This document shows positions 5,498 through 7,008 of a stretch of DNA of 7,008 nt, piece by piece. Source of the DNA: Geodermatophilaceae bacterium (GTDB lineage: Bacteria > Actinomycetota > Actinomycetes > Mycobacteriales > Geodermatophilaceae); NCBI GenBank assembly GCA_013812385.1, contig JACCTM010000120.1:1-7008 (forward strand), read 5' to 3'. The position numbers were made by a program, and so were the translations under genes. Positions within the stretch are counted from its first letter, which is position 1; every line of letters starts with the position of its first letter. The notes below the pieces were generated by a model, which worked only from the letters and a program-made list of their open reading frames with translations, was not told the DNA's origin and ran no database searches.

Positions 5498-7008
5498 TCA
5501 GTGGCCGCTGCTGCCGGGACTGGCGTGCCAGAGTTTTCTCGGTGCCGTCTTGGTGTCCTCTCCCGGCGGTTTCAGGTCGGAGTAGGGCGACATCCGGAAC
5601 CCGGTGGGATGCACCAGAACCGGTCTGGCCATGACAGGTCGTGCCGAGCGAGAGTCTGCTGCCCCGTGCAGAGCCTGTTCGGAGAACTCGGGTGTCTGGG
5701 CCATCAAGTCGGCGACCGCGTCGATGCCCTCGGAGTTCCACGCCTCGTACAGCGTCGGCAGCTCCCATGCACCGGTCGCCCGTAACGAGATCCCGCGTGG
5801 CCCGGTCCGGCGTACCTCGCCGCGGATGACCAGCAACCAGGAGTGGAAGACCGTTGTGGCATAGGCCCCTTGGGCGTCTTCGAAGAAAGTCGCATCCGCG
5901 CAGCCAGTACCGTCGTCAAGGGTCACGAAGACCACCCGGCGTCCCGAACGCACCGGCGGGGTCTGGGTGGCCACCTTCACCCCGGCCACCAGCACCTCGG
6001 ACTTGCTCCGCGCGCCGAGCAAGTCCTTTGCCCGGACCATGCCCAACGCCCTGAACAGCGGAGCGTAGAAGTCCACGACATGACGGCTGGCATCCAGACC
6101 GAGCACCTCCAACTCCGCGCTGACCCGCTCGGCGTCGGTCATCTCCGGCAGTCCGCCAGCCGAGCCGGCCAGCTCTTGGTCCCCGGACACGGGAAAGTCG
6201 AAGATCAGCTGGGTGCCCGATGACTCGGCTGAACGGCGCCGACCGCGCGGAGTGAGTGTCCCGGTGGCACTTTTGGCGCCACGCACCCATTGGTCGAGTT
6301 CCTTGGTCTGCAGCAGCAGGTCGCGTCGGTTCACCGTGCCCCGCCGGCGTACAGGACTGGCCTGGCCGAGCCGGTAGAGCGAGTCGAATCCACCCGCCAC
6401 GATCAACCGCTCCACGATCGGGCGGGACGCGCCGGCCCGGCAGAAGAAGTCCGAGAGCGAGGCGTACGGCCGGCCGGCCACGATGCCGGCCACCTCCGCG
6501 TCGTTGATGCCCTTGACGTCGGCCAGGGACAGCCGAATGCCGTACCGGGTGGGATCGGGCATCTCGGCCGGCAGCCAGTCCGGCGCGACCCAGGACGATC
6601 CCATATGCCCCTGTCCGACATCCACTCGCTCGACCCGGTAGACGCCGTCGGAGATGTTCACGTCCAGGCCCAGGACCGGGATGCCGAAGTTGCGGGCGTC
6701 GTCGAGGATCAACCGCTTGGGATACATCCCAGGGTCGTGGGTCAGCACCCCGGCGACGAAGGCCGCGGTGTGGTGGGCTTTGAGCCAGGCAGACTGGTAG
6801 GTCGGCAGCGCGAAAGCGGCGGCGTGGGCCTTGCAGAATCCGAACGAGCCGAAGGCGGCCAGCACCTCCCAGATCCGTTCAGCATCCGGCACCGAATATC
6901 CGCGCTTGAGCGCGATCGGCATGAACCAGGCCTGCACCTCCGGGTGACCGTCCTTGTGCCCCAAAGCCCGACGTACCTCGTCGGCCTCGGCCAGGGTGAC
7001 TCCGGTGA
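5498..7008 (-). CDS. dnaE2: DNA polymerase III alpha subunit, DnaE2-type (C-terminal part)
   Basis: The frame is open from the right edge of the window, so only the last 502 or so codons of a gene normally over 1000 codons are present. It starts in the fingers region with VTLAEADEVRRALGHK. A conserved fingers segment, FGFCKAHAAAFALPTYQS, follows (within 6844-6770). The tandem helix-hairpin-helix region lies at about 6532-6377 (LADVKGI, YASLSDFFCRAG), and an OB-fold at about 6000-5870 (VAGVKVATQTPPVRSGRRVV). The tail is GFRMSPYSDLKPPGEDT then RKLWHASPGSSGH. The short tail without a tau-binding domain fits DnaE2-like non-replicative polymerases rather than replicative DnaE1.

Such enzymes copy damaged DNA in stress-induced mutagenesis, usually with an ImuB-type partner; none is visible here. 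QLIFDF (6194-6211) resembles a sliding-clamp-binding peptide. The catalytic aspartates and any SOS promoter lie outside the window. The SHAxxF variant KAHAAAF suggests an actinobacterial subfamily, so the exact name is less certain than the family. Confidence 0.88.
   Translation of the reverse strand, partial: TGVTLAEADEVRRALGHKDGHPEVQAWFMPIALKRGYSVPDAERIWEVLAAFGSFGFCKAHAAAFALPTYQSAWLKAHHTAAFVAGVLTHDPGMYPKRLILDDARNFGIPVLGLDVNISDGVYRVERVDVGQGHMGSSWVAPDWLPAEMPDPTRYGIRLSLADVKGINDAEVAGIVAGRPYASLSDFFCRAGASRPIVERLIVAGGFDSLYRLGQASPVRRRGTVNRRDLLLQTKELDQWVRGAKSATGTLTPRGRRRSAESSGTQLIFDFPVSGDQELAGSAGGLPEMTDAERVSAELEVLGLDASRHVVDFYAPLFRALGMVRAKDLLGARSKSEVLVAGVKVATQTPPVRSGRRVVFVTLDDGTGCADATFFEDAQGAYATTVFHSWLLVIRGEVRRTGPRGISLRATGAWELPTLYEAWNSEGIDAVADLMAQTPEFSEQALHGAADSRSARPVMARPVLVHPTGFRMSPYSDLKPPGEDTKTAPRKLWHASPGSSGH

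Noticed and set aside
5319..5768. Open minus-strand frame of 149 codons overlapping the dnaE2 end
   Set aside because: It lies mostly inside dnaE2 in another frame and has no family features.

Overview
The window is high-GC DNA with strong third-position G/C bias, GTG starts and few Shine-Dalgarno sequences. Together with the protein families present, this points to an actinobacterium; the genus cannot be told from the sequence. Almost everything is coding. I see no tRNA or rRNA gene, CRISPR array, insertion sequence or phage gene.

Left part (1-2260, + strand): the last 12 codons of an unknown gene, then a strong GC hairpin (57-89) that probably ends its transcript. Two tightly coupled genes follow. 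The first encodes a JmjC/Cupin_4 oxygenase of the bacterial ribosomal-oxygenase type, with its Fe(II) triad visible. The second, overlapping it by one base, encodes a sucrase/ferredoxin-like (Apd1-like) thioredoxin-fold [2Fe-2S] protein in which the usual HxGGH motif reads HVGGD.

Right part (2251-7008, - strand, read right to left): the C-terminal part of a DnaE2-type DNA polymerase III alpha subunit runs in from beyond the window. A 277-base non-coding interval with an inverted repeat follows. Then come a SAM-dependent methyltransferase, an alkaline-phosphatase-superfamily phosphodiesterase with all metal ligands, and a YeiH-family (UPF0324) membrane transporter. The last three overlap or nearly touch and look like one translationally coupled operon. 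The two gene groups converge and overlap tail to tail by 10 bases (2251-2260).

The main anomaly is the YeiH gene. Its family similarity continues from one reading frame into another near 2457-2468, so as given it is broken by a one-base deletion or a sequence error. Parts of it are also visibly lower in GC than the surroundings. Other points of interest are the altered cluster motif in the ferredoxin-like protein, its coupling to a JmjC oxygenase, and the mutually exclusive stem-loops possible in front of the methyltransferase. No clearly new multi-gene system is visible; most genes belong to known actinobacterial families of unproven role.
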